NCBI GenBank assembly: GCA_002726085.1
Contig: PBRZ01000109.1
Coordinates: 1-35,022, forward strand
DNA length: 35,022 bases
Reading direction: 5' to 3'
Source of the DNA: Acidobacteriota bacterium
GTDB taxonomy: Bacteria > Acidobacteriota > Vicinamibacteria > Vicinamibacterales > UBA8438
Shown here: positions 15,722-23,590 of the stretch, piece by piece
How positions within the stretch are numbered: the first letter of the stretch is position 1
How the letters are laid out: every line of letters begins with the position of its first letter
The notes under the pieces: model-generated
Database searches by the model: none
What the model was told of the DNA's origin: nothing
Seen by the model: only the letters and a program-made list of their open reading frames with translations
Made by a program: the position numbers and the translations under genes

Positions 15722-17149
15722 TCAGGCGCCTCGGCGGTCGGTCATCACAGCCCCGGCCCCCCGTTTCCGGCGCGGCCGAATCTCGTGACGCTTGATCATC
15801 TCGTTGAGTGTCGTCGGCTTGATCCGCAGCATCTCGGCGGCCCGCCTCTGCACTCCACCCGCCGCGACGAGCGTCCGTTCGATGAGCTGGATCTCGAAGG
15901 CGGCAGTCACTTCCTTGAACGAGATCCCCTCTGGCGGCATCACGAATTGCGGAATCTGAAACGGTCGCGACGTCCGGACCGCGTCGGGAACCAGCTCCAC
16001 ACCGATCCGGTCGCCTGTGACCAGCACGACCGCGCGCTCGATGACGTTCTCGAGCTCACGCACGTTGCCCGGCCAGTCATACTGCTCCAGCACGTCCAGC
16101 GCGTCTGGTGTCAGCTCCAGATGTGGCTTGCCGTTCTCAGGCCCATACTTCTCCAGGAAGTGCTGGGCCAGCAACCGGATGTCCTCGCGCCGCTCACGCA
16201 GCGTCGGCAGCTCCACCTTGATGACGTGGAGCCGGTAATACAGGTCCTCCCGGAAGCGGCCGTCCGCGACCATCCCCTTCAGGTCGACGTTGGTGGCCGC
16301 GATGATGCGCACGTCGACCTTGACGGTGTCGACGCCGCCCAGCCGCATGAACTCCCGCTCCTGCATCACCCGGAGCAGCTTGGCCTGCGTCTCGACCGGC
16401 ACGCTCCCGATTTCATCGAAGAAGATGGTGCCCTTGTCGGCCAGTTCGAACAGCCCCTTCTTGGGCGCGACGGCCCCGGTGAACGCACCCTTGACGTGAC
16501 CAAACAGATTCGATTCGAGCAGGTCCGGCGGCAAGCTGCCGGAGTTCACGGTCACGAAGGGGCGGTCGGCACGCGTCGAATTGGCATGGAGCGCACGTGC
16601 CGCCAGTTCCTTCCCGGTCCCGCTCTCCCCTTCGACCAGGATGGTCGTGCGGCTTGGCGCAGCCTGGGAAATGAGATCGAAGACCTGCTGCATCCGCTGG
16701 CTGTGACCGATGATCTCGCTGAACCCGTGGCCCTGCGCGCGTAGACTCTCGCGCAGAGTGCGGTTTTCGGTCATCAGCCGCCGGCGTTCAGCGGCGTTAC
16801 GGACCACGACCAGCACTTCCTCGTTCTTGAACGGCTTGGTCACGTAGTCGAACGCACCGCGCTTCATCGCGGCAATCGCGTTCTCGACCGATGCAAACGC
16901 GGTGATTAAGATGACCGGCAGGTCGCCATCGAGCTTCCGCAACTCGTCGAGGGTTTCGATTCCGCCGATGCCGGGCATCATGACGTCGACGATCGCAACA
17001 TCGAACGGCTGCGAGCGCGCCAACGCCAGGCCTTCCTCGCCCGACGCCGCCAGCGACACCTGACAGCCCTCACGCTCGAGGAGCACTTGCAGGATTTCCC
17101 GCATGATTTCCTCGTCGTCGATGATCAACACGGACGCGTTACGTAGCAT
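15722..17149 (-). CDS. Sigma-54-dependent NtrC-family response regulator
   Basis: A 475-residue activator with three domains. The receiver domain (~5-120) has acidic residues Asp11/Asp12, the phospho-acceptor Asp55 in VAIVDVMMPG, and Lys105. The AAA+ domain (~145-385) has Walker A GESGTGKE (174-181), the sigma-54 contact loop GAFTGA (221-226), Walker B GTIFFDEIG, and the stretch FREDLYYRLHV. The C-terminal Fis-type HTH is seen in AAGGVQRRAAEMLRIKPTTLNEMIKRH. When phosphorylated it should remodel sigma-54 RNA polymerase at specific promoters. It overlaps the end of the kinase gene by 11 bases, so they form one two-component system. Its target genes are not evident; no good -24/-12 promoter was found in the window. 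Confidence 0.95.
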   Translation of the reverse strand: MLRNASVLIIDDEEIMREILQVLLEREGCQVSLAASGEEGLALARSQPFDVAIVDVMMPGIGGIETLDELRKLDGDLPVILITAFASVENAIAAMKRGAFDYVTKPFKNEEVLVVVRNAAERRRLMTENRTLRESLRAQGHGFSEIIGHSQRMQQVFDLISQAAPSRTTILVEGESGTGKELAARALHANSTRADRPFVTVNSGSLPPDLLESNLFGHVKGAFTGAVAPKKGLFELADKGTIFFDEIGSVPVETQAKLLRVMQEREFMRLGGVDTVKVDVRIIAATNVDLKGMVADGRFREDLYYRLHVIKVELPTLRERREDIRLLAQHFLEKYGPENGKPHLELTPDALDVLEQYDWPGNVRELENVIERAVVLVTGDRIGVELVPDAVRTSRPFQIPQFVMPPEGISFKEVTAAFEIQLIERTLVAAGGVQRRAAEMLRIKPTTLNEMIKRHEIRPRRKRGAGAVMTDRRGA

Positions 17150-20108
17150 CGGCCTTTCTCGTGCCAGTCAGGCGCGTGGCAGCCAGGACCTGAACACCCC
17201 CCACTCGCTTCTCTGCAGGTGGGGGCAACGGCAGACTCAACGTGAACCGCGTGCCATGCTCTGGTCCGCTCTCGCACTCGATGGAACCGCTGTGCTCCTT
17301 GATGACGCCATAGGAGATTGACAACCCAAGCCCGGTGCCTTGCCCGACCGCCTTGGTCGTGAAGAACGGGTCGTAGATTCGGGGCAGATCGTCGCTGGCA
17401 ATGCCGGTACCGGTGTCCGCCACCTCGACGATGGCCTGCGTGCCCTCGACCCGTGAGCAGATCGACAACCAGCCCCCGGTGGGCATGGCGTCACGCGCGT
17501 TCAGGAACAGGTTCAGGAACACCTGTTGCAACTTGAACTCGACGCCCTGGACAACGGTTGGCATCGCGGACAGCTCTCGACGCAGCTTGATGTTGGACGT
17601 CTGGAGCTGATGCTCGATCAGCGTCAGCACGTCATTGATGAGAGCGTTGAGATCAACTGGACCAGCCGCATCAGATCGACCTGGCCTGGCAAGATTGAGC
17701 AAGCCATTGACGATCTTGGCGGCCCGGAACGTCTGTCGCTCAATCTTTTCGAGCAGCTGGGTCCGCGGGTCGTCCGGCTCGGTACCCTCGAGCAACATCT
17801 GGGTAAAGCTCGAAATCCCGGTGAGCGGCGTGTTGACTTCGTGCGCGACACCGGCGGCCAGCAGACCGATCGACGCCATCTTGTCGGACAGCTGCAGCTG
17901 CTCCTCTAGATGCACCCGCGCGGTGATGTCTTCGAGAATTACCATCGCGCCGGCGGTATCGCCGCTCGGTGTCCGGAGCGGTGCCAGCGCCGCGTTGACC
18001 AGGAGCTGCCGCGGTTCATCGGCATGCCGCGACACGAGCGGGACCCGATACAACGTGGCGCCCTCGGGCTGCTCCCGGCGCGCACGACGCAGGCGGTCCG
18101 TAAACGACGCATCGAACAGGTCGGTGAGCGGCTCGCCGATTGCCGCATCGTGCGTCACACCGTAGATCCGCTCGAGGGCGGCGTTCCATCGAAGCACCCG
18201 GTCTTCGAGGCCGAGCACCACCAACCCATCGTTCAGCGATTCGATGATGTTCTCGTTGAACTTTCGGACCCGGTCGACCTCGGACGCTTTCACCTGGAGC
18301 TGGGTATACAGCCGACCATTCTCAATGGCGGTGGCCACCTGGCCGGCCACCGCCGCCAGCAGCGCGACATCCTCACTGCTCAGCGGCTCGCCGCTCGTTT
18401 TCGCGCCCAGCGCCAGTACGGCAATGGTCTCTTCTTCGGATACGCACGGCACGAAATAGTGGATCCCCTGGTTTCGCCAAAAGGCCACATCCTCGTCTGG
18501 GTGACGACGCGCCGACACCGGCTCATCCAGCATGACGGTGTGGCGATCGACCAGACGTCTGCCGATGCTCGACGTCCGCTCCAACGCCGGCCAGTCTTCG
18601 GCGACGCGGGCACCGCTGGCATGGAACGGGCGGTAGACACCGTCGCCGTCGTTGCCGGGCGGAGAGAGCATCAGCAGCATGTCGTCGATGACCAGCGTCT
18701 CGGTGACCCGCGTCACCAGCCGCTGGGCGAGACGGTTGAGATCGAGATCGCTGTTCAAGTCGCGCGCGAATCCAACCAGCGCACGCCGGTAGTCGTAGCG
18801 GTCCCGGTAATACACCCGATCGAGCATCGACTGGATGGCGTTCTTGACGGGACTCGCTACGAGCACCACGACCAGCGTCGCCAGCACGGCGATGATCGAA
18901 TTGTGCCCGTCGGACTCTTCGAGGAACACCTCCCTGGCCAGCCGCTCCAGCACGAGATAGATGGCGACCATCGCCGAAACCGCCGCGGTGTAGACCAGCC
19001 CGCGCTTGATGATCACCTCGACGTCACGCAACCGATACCGTACGATCGCCGACGCGAAGGCCAGGGGAATGAGGCTCAACGGAATTGCGGTGAGGTCGAG
19101 CGGCGCGGTGGTGTCGAATCCAAGCGCCCACGGAAACGCGTAGCCCAACGCGAACGGCAGCCCGCCCAGGACCGCCCCCCAGACGATCCAGCGAAGCTGA
19201 CGCTTCGACGTCACCGACGGCACCCGGTGCAAGGTAAGAATCATCAGCGCCAGTCCGGTCATCACGCAGATCGCCAGATAGGCAAACTCCAGGCGCCAGA
19301 CGCTTCCTACCGCCGTCGTGAAGACACCCGAGCCGGCATCCCCTGCTAGCGCCACCGCCTCCACCAGCACCAGCGCCAGCGCCGGCGCATACACGATCGG
19401 CAGCAACAACCGCCCGAGACGGTTTCGGATCCACCCTGGCGCCCGCTCTGGAAACACCAGCGCGAAATGCACGAACATCGGTGCGAGCACCTTGGTCGAG
19501 ATGGCGTCCGCCCAATAGAACACCCAATCCAGCCTGTCCAAGCGACCGCTGAACGAGAAGGCGAACATCCCGAAGAACGCGACGCTGAGCCAGAAGAAGT
19601 GCAGGGTGGCCTGGTTTCCCGGTCGTCGCAGCCTGACCGACGCGCCCACCAACAAGGTGAACACCCCGATGACGACGAGCACGAAGTAGACCCGTGTCTG
19701 ACCGGTGGGCACCGGTCGCAGGGAGACCTCGAACAGGCGGGCCTGACCGAGACGCAACAGCGAGTAGGTCAGGCTGGCGTCGGACTGACCCGCGTGAAGG
19801 ACCGCGACCGCATCGCCGGCCGTCTCGACCGGCACCTTATCGATCGCCAACAGCAGGTCCCCAACCTCGATGCCGGCCAGGTCGCCCGCCTCGCCCTCAC
19901 TGACCTCGACCGCGGTGACCCCTTCGGGCAAATCGTCCCACAGTACCCCGTCGACGACTTCGGTCCAGTTGGCCCGAACGACAACATTCGCAGCAGCCAG
20001 ACACATCAGGGCGGCAACCAACGCGACTGCCAGCACGGGCGGCGCCCAGGCGTCCCAGCGCTTTCGTCCGGCCAGAGCCGAGGTTGACGAGGAAGACAAT
20101 CGAGTCAT
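17139..20108 (-). CDS. Membrane histidine kinase: PDZ-like, multi-TM, GAF, PAS, HisKA, HATPase
   Basis: A 989-residue sensor. Order: one N-terminal membrane segment (~22-45); a PDZ-like periplasmic domain (~50-130) with AGDLAGIEVGDLLLAIDKVPV; a bundle of about eight membrane segments (~138-420) including FVHFALVFPER; a GAF-like domain (~440-605) with AGQVATAIENGRLY; a PAS domain (~612-735) with IIESLNDGLVVLG; HisKA with His756 in AAGVAHEVNTPLTG; and HATPase with N-box Asn870, DTGTGI (898-903) and GQGTGLGLS (922-930). The PDZ-like domain suggests sensing of periplasmic peptides or misfolded protein C-termini, but this is inferred. It is transcribed with the downstream NtrC-type regulator and probably starts at the AT-rich promoter near 20250. 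Confidence 0.93.
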   Translation of the reverse strand: MTRLSSSSTSALAGRKRWDAWAPPVLAVALVAALMCLAAANVVVRANWTEVVDGVLWDDLPEGVTAVEVSEGEAGDLAGIEVGDLLLAIDKVPVETAGDAVAVLHAGQSDASLTYSLLRLGQARLFEVSLRPVPTGQTRVYFVLVVIGVFTLLVGASVRLRRPGNQATLHFFWLSVAFFGMFAFSFSGRLDRLDWVFYWADAISTKVLAPMFVHFALVFPERAPGWIRNRLGRLLLPIVYAPALALVLVEAVALAGDAGSGVFTTAVGSVWRLEFAYLAICVMTGLALMILTLHRVPSVTSKRQLRWIVWGAVLGGLPFALGYAFPWALGFDTTAPLDLTAIPLSLIPLAFASAIVRYRLRDVEVIIKRGLVYTAAVSAMVAIYLVLERLAREVFLEESDGHNSIIAVLATLVVVLVASPVKNAIQSMLDRVYYRDRYDYRRALVGFARDLNSDLDLNRLAQRLVTRVTETLVIDDMLLMLSPPGNDGDGVYRPFHASGARVAEDWPALERTSSIGRRLVDRHTVMLDEPVSARRHPDEDVAFWRNQGIHYFVPCVSEEETIAVLALGAKTSGEPLSSEDVALLAAVAGQVATAIENGRLYTQLQVKASEVDRVRKFNENIIESLNDGLVVLGLEDRVLRWNAALERIYGVTHDAAIGEPLTDLFDASFTDRLRRARREQPEGATLYRVPLVSRHADEPRQLLVNAALAPLRTPSGDTAGAMVILEDITARVHLEEQLQLSDKMASIGLLAAGVAHEVNTPLTGISSFTQMLLEGTEPDDPRTQLLEKIERQTFRAAKIVNGLLNLARPGRSDAAGPVDLNALINDVLTLIEHQLQTSNIKLRRELSAMPTVVQGVEFKLQQVFLNLFLNARDAMPTGGWLSICSRVEGTQAIVEVADTGTGIASDDLPRIYDPFFTTKAVGQGTGLGLSISYGVIKEHSGSIECESGPEHGTRFTLSLPLPPPAEKRVGGVQVLAATRLTGTRKADAT

Positions 20109-20245
20109 CTGTGCGGATATCGCCTACGGTTGACTCCTGAGGTGCAAATGCTGTTCCACGAGGAATCTGACATTTCGTCGTAAACTATAGTAAATCATTG
20201 ACTTGCGCCGCGATGTCGATACTTGCCAACAACACAACCCAATAG

Positions 20246-20264
20246 TTTGGATATTATATCCAAA
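20246..20264. promoter_or_regulatory. Perfect 19-bp palindrome, candidate operator
   Basis: TTTGGATATTATATCCAAA has two 9-bp arms around a central T and lies in an AT-rich island (about 20150-20330) within an otherwise GC-rich sequence. It covers the predicted -10 box of the kinase operon, a position typical of a repressor or autoregulator site. Confidence 0.5.
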
Positions 20265-20280
20265 TAATTGAATATGCCCA
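20253..20280 (-). promoter_or_regulatory. Probable promoter of the kinase-regulator operon
   Basis: On the minus strand TGGGCA (20275-20280) and a perfect TATAAT (20253-20258) are 16 bases apart. Initiation near 20246 would leave about 138 bases of leader before the kinase ATG. The -10 box sits inside the palindrome 20246-20264. Confidence 0.45.
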
Positions 20281-20379
20281 TGGTATACAACCAGCCTGGA
20301 TACTCTTTTTGTATGTACTCGCGCATTTCCGAAGAACCAGTTGGGGACCAAGCTGCTCGATGTGAGCGGCGAATCCTCG

Positions 20380-22311
20380 CTAGAAATACACGACGACGCC
20401 ACTGACTACCTGCATGGGTGGACGCGCTACCAGCAACTCGTCGAACATCGACGCGGCCTCGTGAGGGTCGAAGAACAGACTGCGGACCGACACCAGCACC
20501 TCCCAGCGACTGCCTTCGATCGGCGAAAACGGCAGCCCCTGGTTGACCTGGACGTCGAAACGGGCATCCATCCCGGTGGGAACTTGGTGGTCAGCCCGGA
20601 CAAACGCGGTAGAGACACGACACCGGACAAACACCCGAGTGGCAGTCTCCGGAATCTCCGCCTCGAGGGCGCCGCTCACATCGTGGAAGCGCTCAGTGGC
20701 CGGACGCATCGTCCCAGGTACAGCGACGCCGAGCGCCGCGTCTGCGGTGGCCTGTCTCCAGCTCGCCTCGGCGACAGCATAGTCAACCGACCCGCTGAAC
20801 CGGTCGCCAAGCTGCCGGCGCAGTGTCAGGACCCAGCCGCGGCTGCTGAGCGACCCGGCGCGCGCCAGGTAGTAGTGCCCAGTCGGCGCATTCCCCAGCT
20901 CGTCAACGCCAAACAGGGTCGCCATCTGGTCGTTGACATCTTGATAGAACCGGCGTAAGCCGACGACATACCGGCCTGTGAGGTCGTACTCCAGCTGCAG
21001 GTCGACATGACGCGTGCGCTCCGGGTGCAGGCCGCTCGCCGGTGACAATGCGGCGAACGTTCGCTCGGGCGGCAGCCAGAACCCAGTATCGGTCGGGGGC
21101 ATGAACTCCTCGGCCCCTGGGGCCACCGTCTCCTGCGCACCGGACACCCGGAACCTGAAGCCCGCAATCGGCGTGAGCGTCACCCCTACTCGAGGGCTGA
21201 ACAGACCGTTTTCCTCGATATACCCATATTTCGCGTAGCGGCCGCCGTAATCCACCGTCAATTGTGGCGACACCGTCCAGCGATCGGACGCACCAAAACT
21301 TGCCGCGTATCGACTCTCGGAAGGCAGTGTGAGCGCCGCTGGATTGCCACCCTGGTAGCGCTGTCGCCCGTAGGAGACGTCGAGGCCGAGCTGGTGGGAG
21401 GATTCGAGATCGGAGACATAGGACCCCGATGCCGCCCAGGACATCACATCACCCGTCGTCATGGCGCCCTGCGCCGACAAGTCACCGCGCCAGATGGGCG
21501 CGCCGACCGACAGGTTCGCGATACTGGCCGAACGCTCCTCACCTGTGAGCATGTCGGCCGCCGAATCGAGGAGCGTGCCCCGCGTCAGCAGATTGACCTC
21601 ACCTGTCAGCGGCAACTCCAATAGCGCCGTCGCGAAACTCGCCGGCGAAGCGAGGCTGCGGGTGAACATCGTCACGCTCGGGTCGTCCGATTCACCGGTC
21701 GGCACCAGCTCATCGAGCACAACCCGCGTATCGACTGCCTTCAACACGCTCCGCCTGACCCGGCGGAGATACCAGGATTTCTCGCTGTGGTCGTGTGGCG
21801 CCGACGCCTCGGTGGTCGTTCCACCAAACGGCGCGGCGTCCGTCTCCTCAGGCTGGACACCGACGTCGGCGGAACTTGGCAGACCGACACCGGCCACGAT
21901 CGGCTGCGCCGACTGATCCACGCGGCTCAGGGTGATGGCGTGCACGGACGGCGTGCTTGCGCTGACCTCGATCAGCTCTCGGCGCGACGCCGCGAACCCC
22001 CGCAGGTGAGCCTGAACCAGATACGCGCCCGGCAGCAGAGCCCTCAGCAAGAAACGCCCGTCCGCATCAGCAAGAGCCAGCTCGGCGCCAGACGGCCCGA
22101 GTGCGGAAATCACCGCGCCTTTGAGCGGCATACCGGCCGTATCGGTGACAGCTCCGACGATGCGGCCCGCGGCCGCGGCCGCGGCCTGCGTGACCGGGGC
22201 GCGGCCTCCGGTTGGTTCCTGCCCCGCCCCCCCGGTGGCCGCTTCCACTGTCACTCCGCCCAGCGCAAGGACCACGATGGTGCCGACGCGCATCCGTTCG
22301 GACCAAGCCAT
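20380..22311 (-). CDS. Outer-membrane beta-barrel protein with carboxypeptidase-regulatory domain, no plug
   Basis: A 643-residue predicted outer-membrane protein. A signal peptide is seen in MRVGTIVVLALGG...VEA. Residues ~50-140 form a carboxypeptidase-regulatory-like beta-sandwich (GRIVGAVTDTAGMPLKGAVISALG, DADGRFLLRALLPGAYLVQAHLRGF). The rest has alternating barrel-like strands rich in Tyr, Gly and Ser and ends in ...VVVYF, a terminal Phe typical of outer-membrane insertion. This resembles acidobacterial TonB-linked receptors but is much shorter, and I cannot find a TonB plug domain or TonB box. ATG 22311 was preferred over an in-frame start 45 bases upstream because it follows AGAAAGGG and leaves the signal peptide at the N-terminus. 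It follows the secreted-protein gene by 41 bases. Confidence 0.72.
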   Translation of the reverse strand: MAWSERMRVGTIVVLALGGVTVEAATGGAGQEPTGGRAPVTQAAAAAAGRIVGAVTDTAGMPLKGAVISALGPSGAELALADADGRFLLRALLPGAYLVQAHLRGFAASRRELIEVSASTPSVHAITLSRVDQSAQPIVAGVGLPSSADVGVQPEETDAAPFGGTTTEASAPHDHSEKSWYLRRVRRSVLKAVDTRVVLDELVPTGESDDPSVTMFTRSLASPASFATALLELPLTGEVNLLTRGTLLDSAADMLTGEERSASIANLSVGAPIWRGDLSAQGAMTTGDVMSWAASGSYVSDLESSHQLGLDVSYGRQRYQGGNPAALTLPSESRYAASFGASDRWTVSPQLTVDYGGRYAKYGYIEENGLFSPRVGVTLTPIAGFRFRVSGAQETVAPGAEEFMPPTDTGFWLPPERTFAALSPASGLHPERTRHVDLQLEYDLTGRYVVGLRRFYQDVNDQMATLFGVDELGNAPTGHYYLARAGSLSSRGWVLTLRRQLGDRFSGSVDYAVAEASWRQATADAALGVAVPGTMRPATERFHDVSGALEAEIPETATRVFVRCRVSTAFVRADHQVPTGMDARFDVQVNQGLPFSPIEGSRWEVLVSVRSLFFDPHEAASMFDELLVARPPMQVVSGVVVYF

Positions 22312-22352
22312 GACGCCCTTTCTCGTGTCGATCGCTACTCGGATGCGGCGTC

Positions 22353-23402
22353 TCAAGACGCCGACACCGAGAAATCCACGTTATGAGTCAACGACGCGCC
22401 GTTCGTGTTGTCCGTGATCTTGATCTCGAGCCGGTAGTCTGCTTCGGGAAACCCGCTCAACGGAATCGCTTGGCCGGCGACCAGTTGATGGCCCGCCTCC
22501 AGATCGAAGTCCGGCGGCAATGTCTGCTCGTTGAACGCCTGCGGATTGGTCCGGTTGAAGTACTCGTCCCCAGCCGGCCCACGCGTGTTGAACGTGTAGT
22601 CGATCTCCACGTCCGGCAGCCCCGCTGCCGTCAGCCCGACGTTGTAGACGAGGAACACCAGCGACAGATCGTCGCTGGTAAGATACTCGGAAACGCTCTT
22701 CGGCACGATGCGCATGGCCCCGAGCGTGTACGGATTCGCCAGTTGCTGGTCGGGTGGCGGCGGTACCGATAACGACTCGATGCGGTCGGCCTGGATGATA
22801 GTACTCGTCGCGAGCTGGTCGGACCACAAATTGGGCACCGACATCGCCTTCTTGAGCATCATCGTCTTGGCCTCGGTGCCGTCAGCGACACCGCTTTCGC
22901 TCAGTGCGACGTAGACGTCATAGTCGCCGCCCGGCACCCAAAAGCCTCGGCGGATTTCATAGTTGCCATCCGCGGTGGGCGCTCCGAGGTCGATATGATA
23001 CGCGTCTTCGAAAGCCGCCTCGGGAAGTACGGGCGCCGACGCCGCGGCGGGCTCGGCTGCGGGAGGCGCCGACGCCGCGGGGGCTCCCTGCGGTGCCACG
23101 AACATATACATCGCCACGGTCGACGTGCTTACCTTCGATTGCTCCACCGACAGCGTAAACGGCACGAACGTGGTCTGCTCGCTACTCTTCAGAAAATCGT
23201 TCGCCCATCCGAACGGCTCGGTCGTGGGAACAAGCTGCCCTTGCAAGGCGGCGCCGACAATCGTGGCCAGCGACAGGATCTCCTGTTGCTGCGCGTCAGT
23301 ACGTTCTGGCTGCACCTGGCCCGCGGCCGCGGTGGCCGCCACGACGATCACCGTCGCGATGACAGACAACACTGCCTGGCGATGACGACCGGTCGACTTC
23401 AT
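22353..23402 (-). CDS. Secreted protein of unknown function, first gene of a barrel operon
   Basis: A 349-residue exported protein I do not recognise. It has a signal peptide (RQAVLSVIATVIVVAATAAAG, ~8-28). An N-terminal helical segment (QQQEILSLATIVGAALQG) precedes a beta-rich region interrupted by an Ala/Pro linker (~100-130), then FWVPGGDYDVYVALSESG and a C-terminal sandwich-like part ending EADYRLEIKITDNTNGASL. The last part resembles extracellular domains that describe mood-like 'bound form' beta folds rather than enzymes; no catalytic motif is seen. ATG 23402 is preceded by AAGGAG at good spacing, so a longer frame starting at 23477 was rejected. The downstream barrel gene is 41 bases away, implying a shared envelope task. 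Confidence 0.68.
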   Translation of the reverse strand: MKSTGRHRQAVLSVIATVIVVAATAAAGQVQPERTDAQQQEILSLATIVGAALQGQLVPTTEPFGWANDFLKSSEQTTFVPFTLSVEQSKVSTSTVAMYMFVAPQGAPAASAPPAAEPAAASAPVLPEAAFEDAYHIDLGAPTADGNYEIRRGFWVPGGDYDVYVALSESGVADGTEAKTMMLKKAMSVPNLWSDQLATSTIIQADRIESLSVPPPPDQQLANPYTLGAMRIVPKSVSEYLTSDDLSLVFLVYNVGLTAAGLPDVEIDYTFNTRGPAGDEYFNRTNPQAFNEQTLPPDFDLEAGHQLVAGQAIPLSGFPEADYRLEIKITDNTNGASLTHNVDFSVSAS

Positions 23403-23447
23403 ATGAGCGATTCTCCTTGCACGTCCGGACACAACTAGATAGTGCCA

Positions 23448-23477
23448 ATCATAGGTGACCGGCGTCCGCCAAGTCAA
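23448..23477 (-). promoter_or_regulatory. Strong sigma-70-like promoter of the secreted-protein/barrel operon
   Basis: On the minus strand TTGACT (23472-23477) and TATGAT (23448-23453) are separated by 18 bases. Initiation would fall near 23441, about 40 bases before ATG 23402, which itself has an AAGGAG ribosome site. This is one of the best promoter matches in the window. Confidence 0.6.
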
Positions 23478-23494
23478 ACCTCCAAGGCGGTCTC

Positions 23495-23519
23495 AACCCC
23501 TTGAAATAGGGGGTTTTCT
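23495..23519. terminator. Hairpin with T-run between divergent genes
   Basis: AACCCC (23495-23500) pairs with GGGGTT (23510-23515) around a 9-base loop and is followed by TTCT on the plus strand, like a weak intrinsic terminator. Its place between divergent genes suggests an attenuator in the gpmI leader, or insulation, rather than a gene-end terminator. Confidence 0.35.
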
Positions 23520-23590
23520 AACTACGCCCTCAAGAGCGAAGCACCCACGCCGTCGTGATATCATCCGCCTCCGACGGGACCCTCCAGACT

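Noticed and set aside
17910-19349. A 479-codon open frame on the plus strand inside the kinase gene
   Set aside because: It is the antisense frame of the histidine kinase, rich in His, Arg and Gln with no domain; the kinase is unambiguous.
20124-20402. A 92-codon minus-strand frame in the AT-rich island
   Set aside because: It overlaps the 3' end of the barrel gene, has no ribosome site and no recognisable protein features. The island is better explained as a regulatory region.
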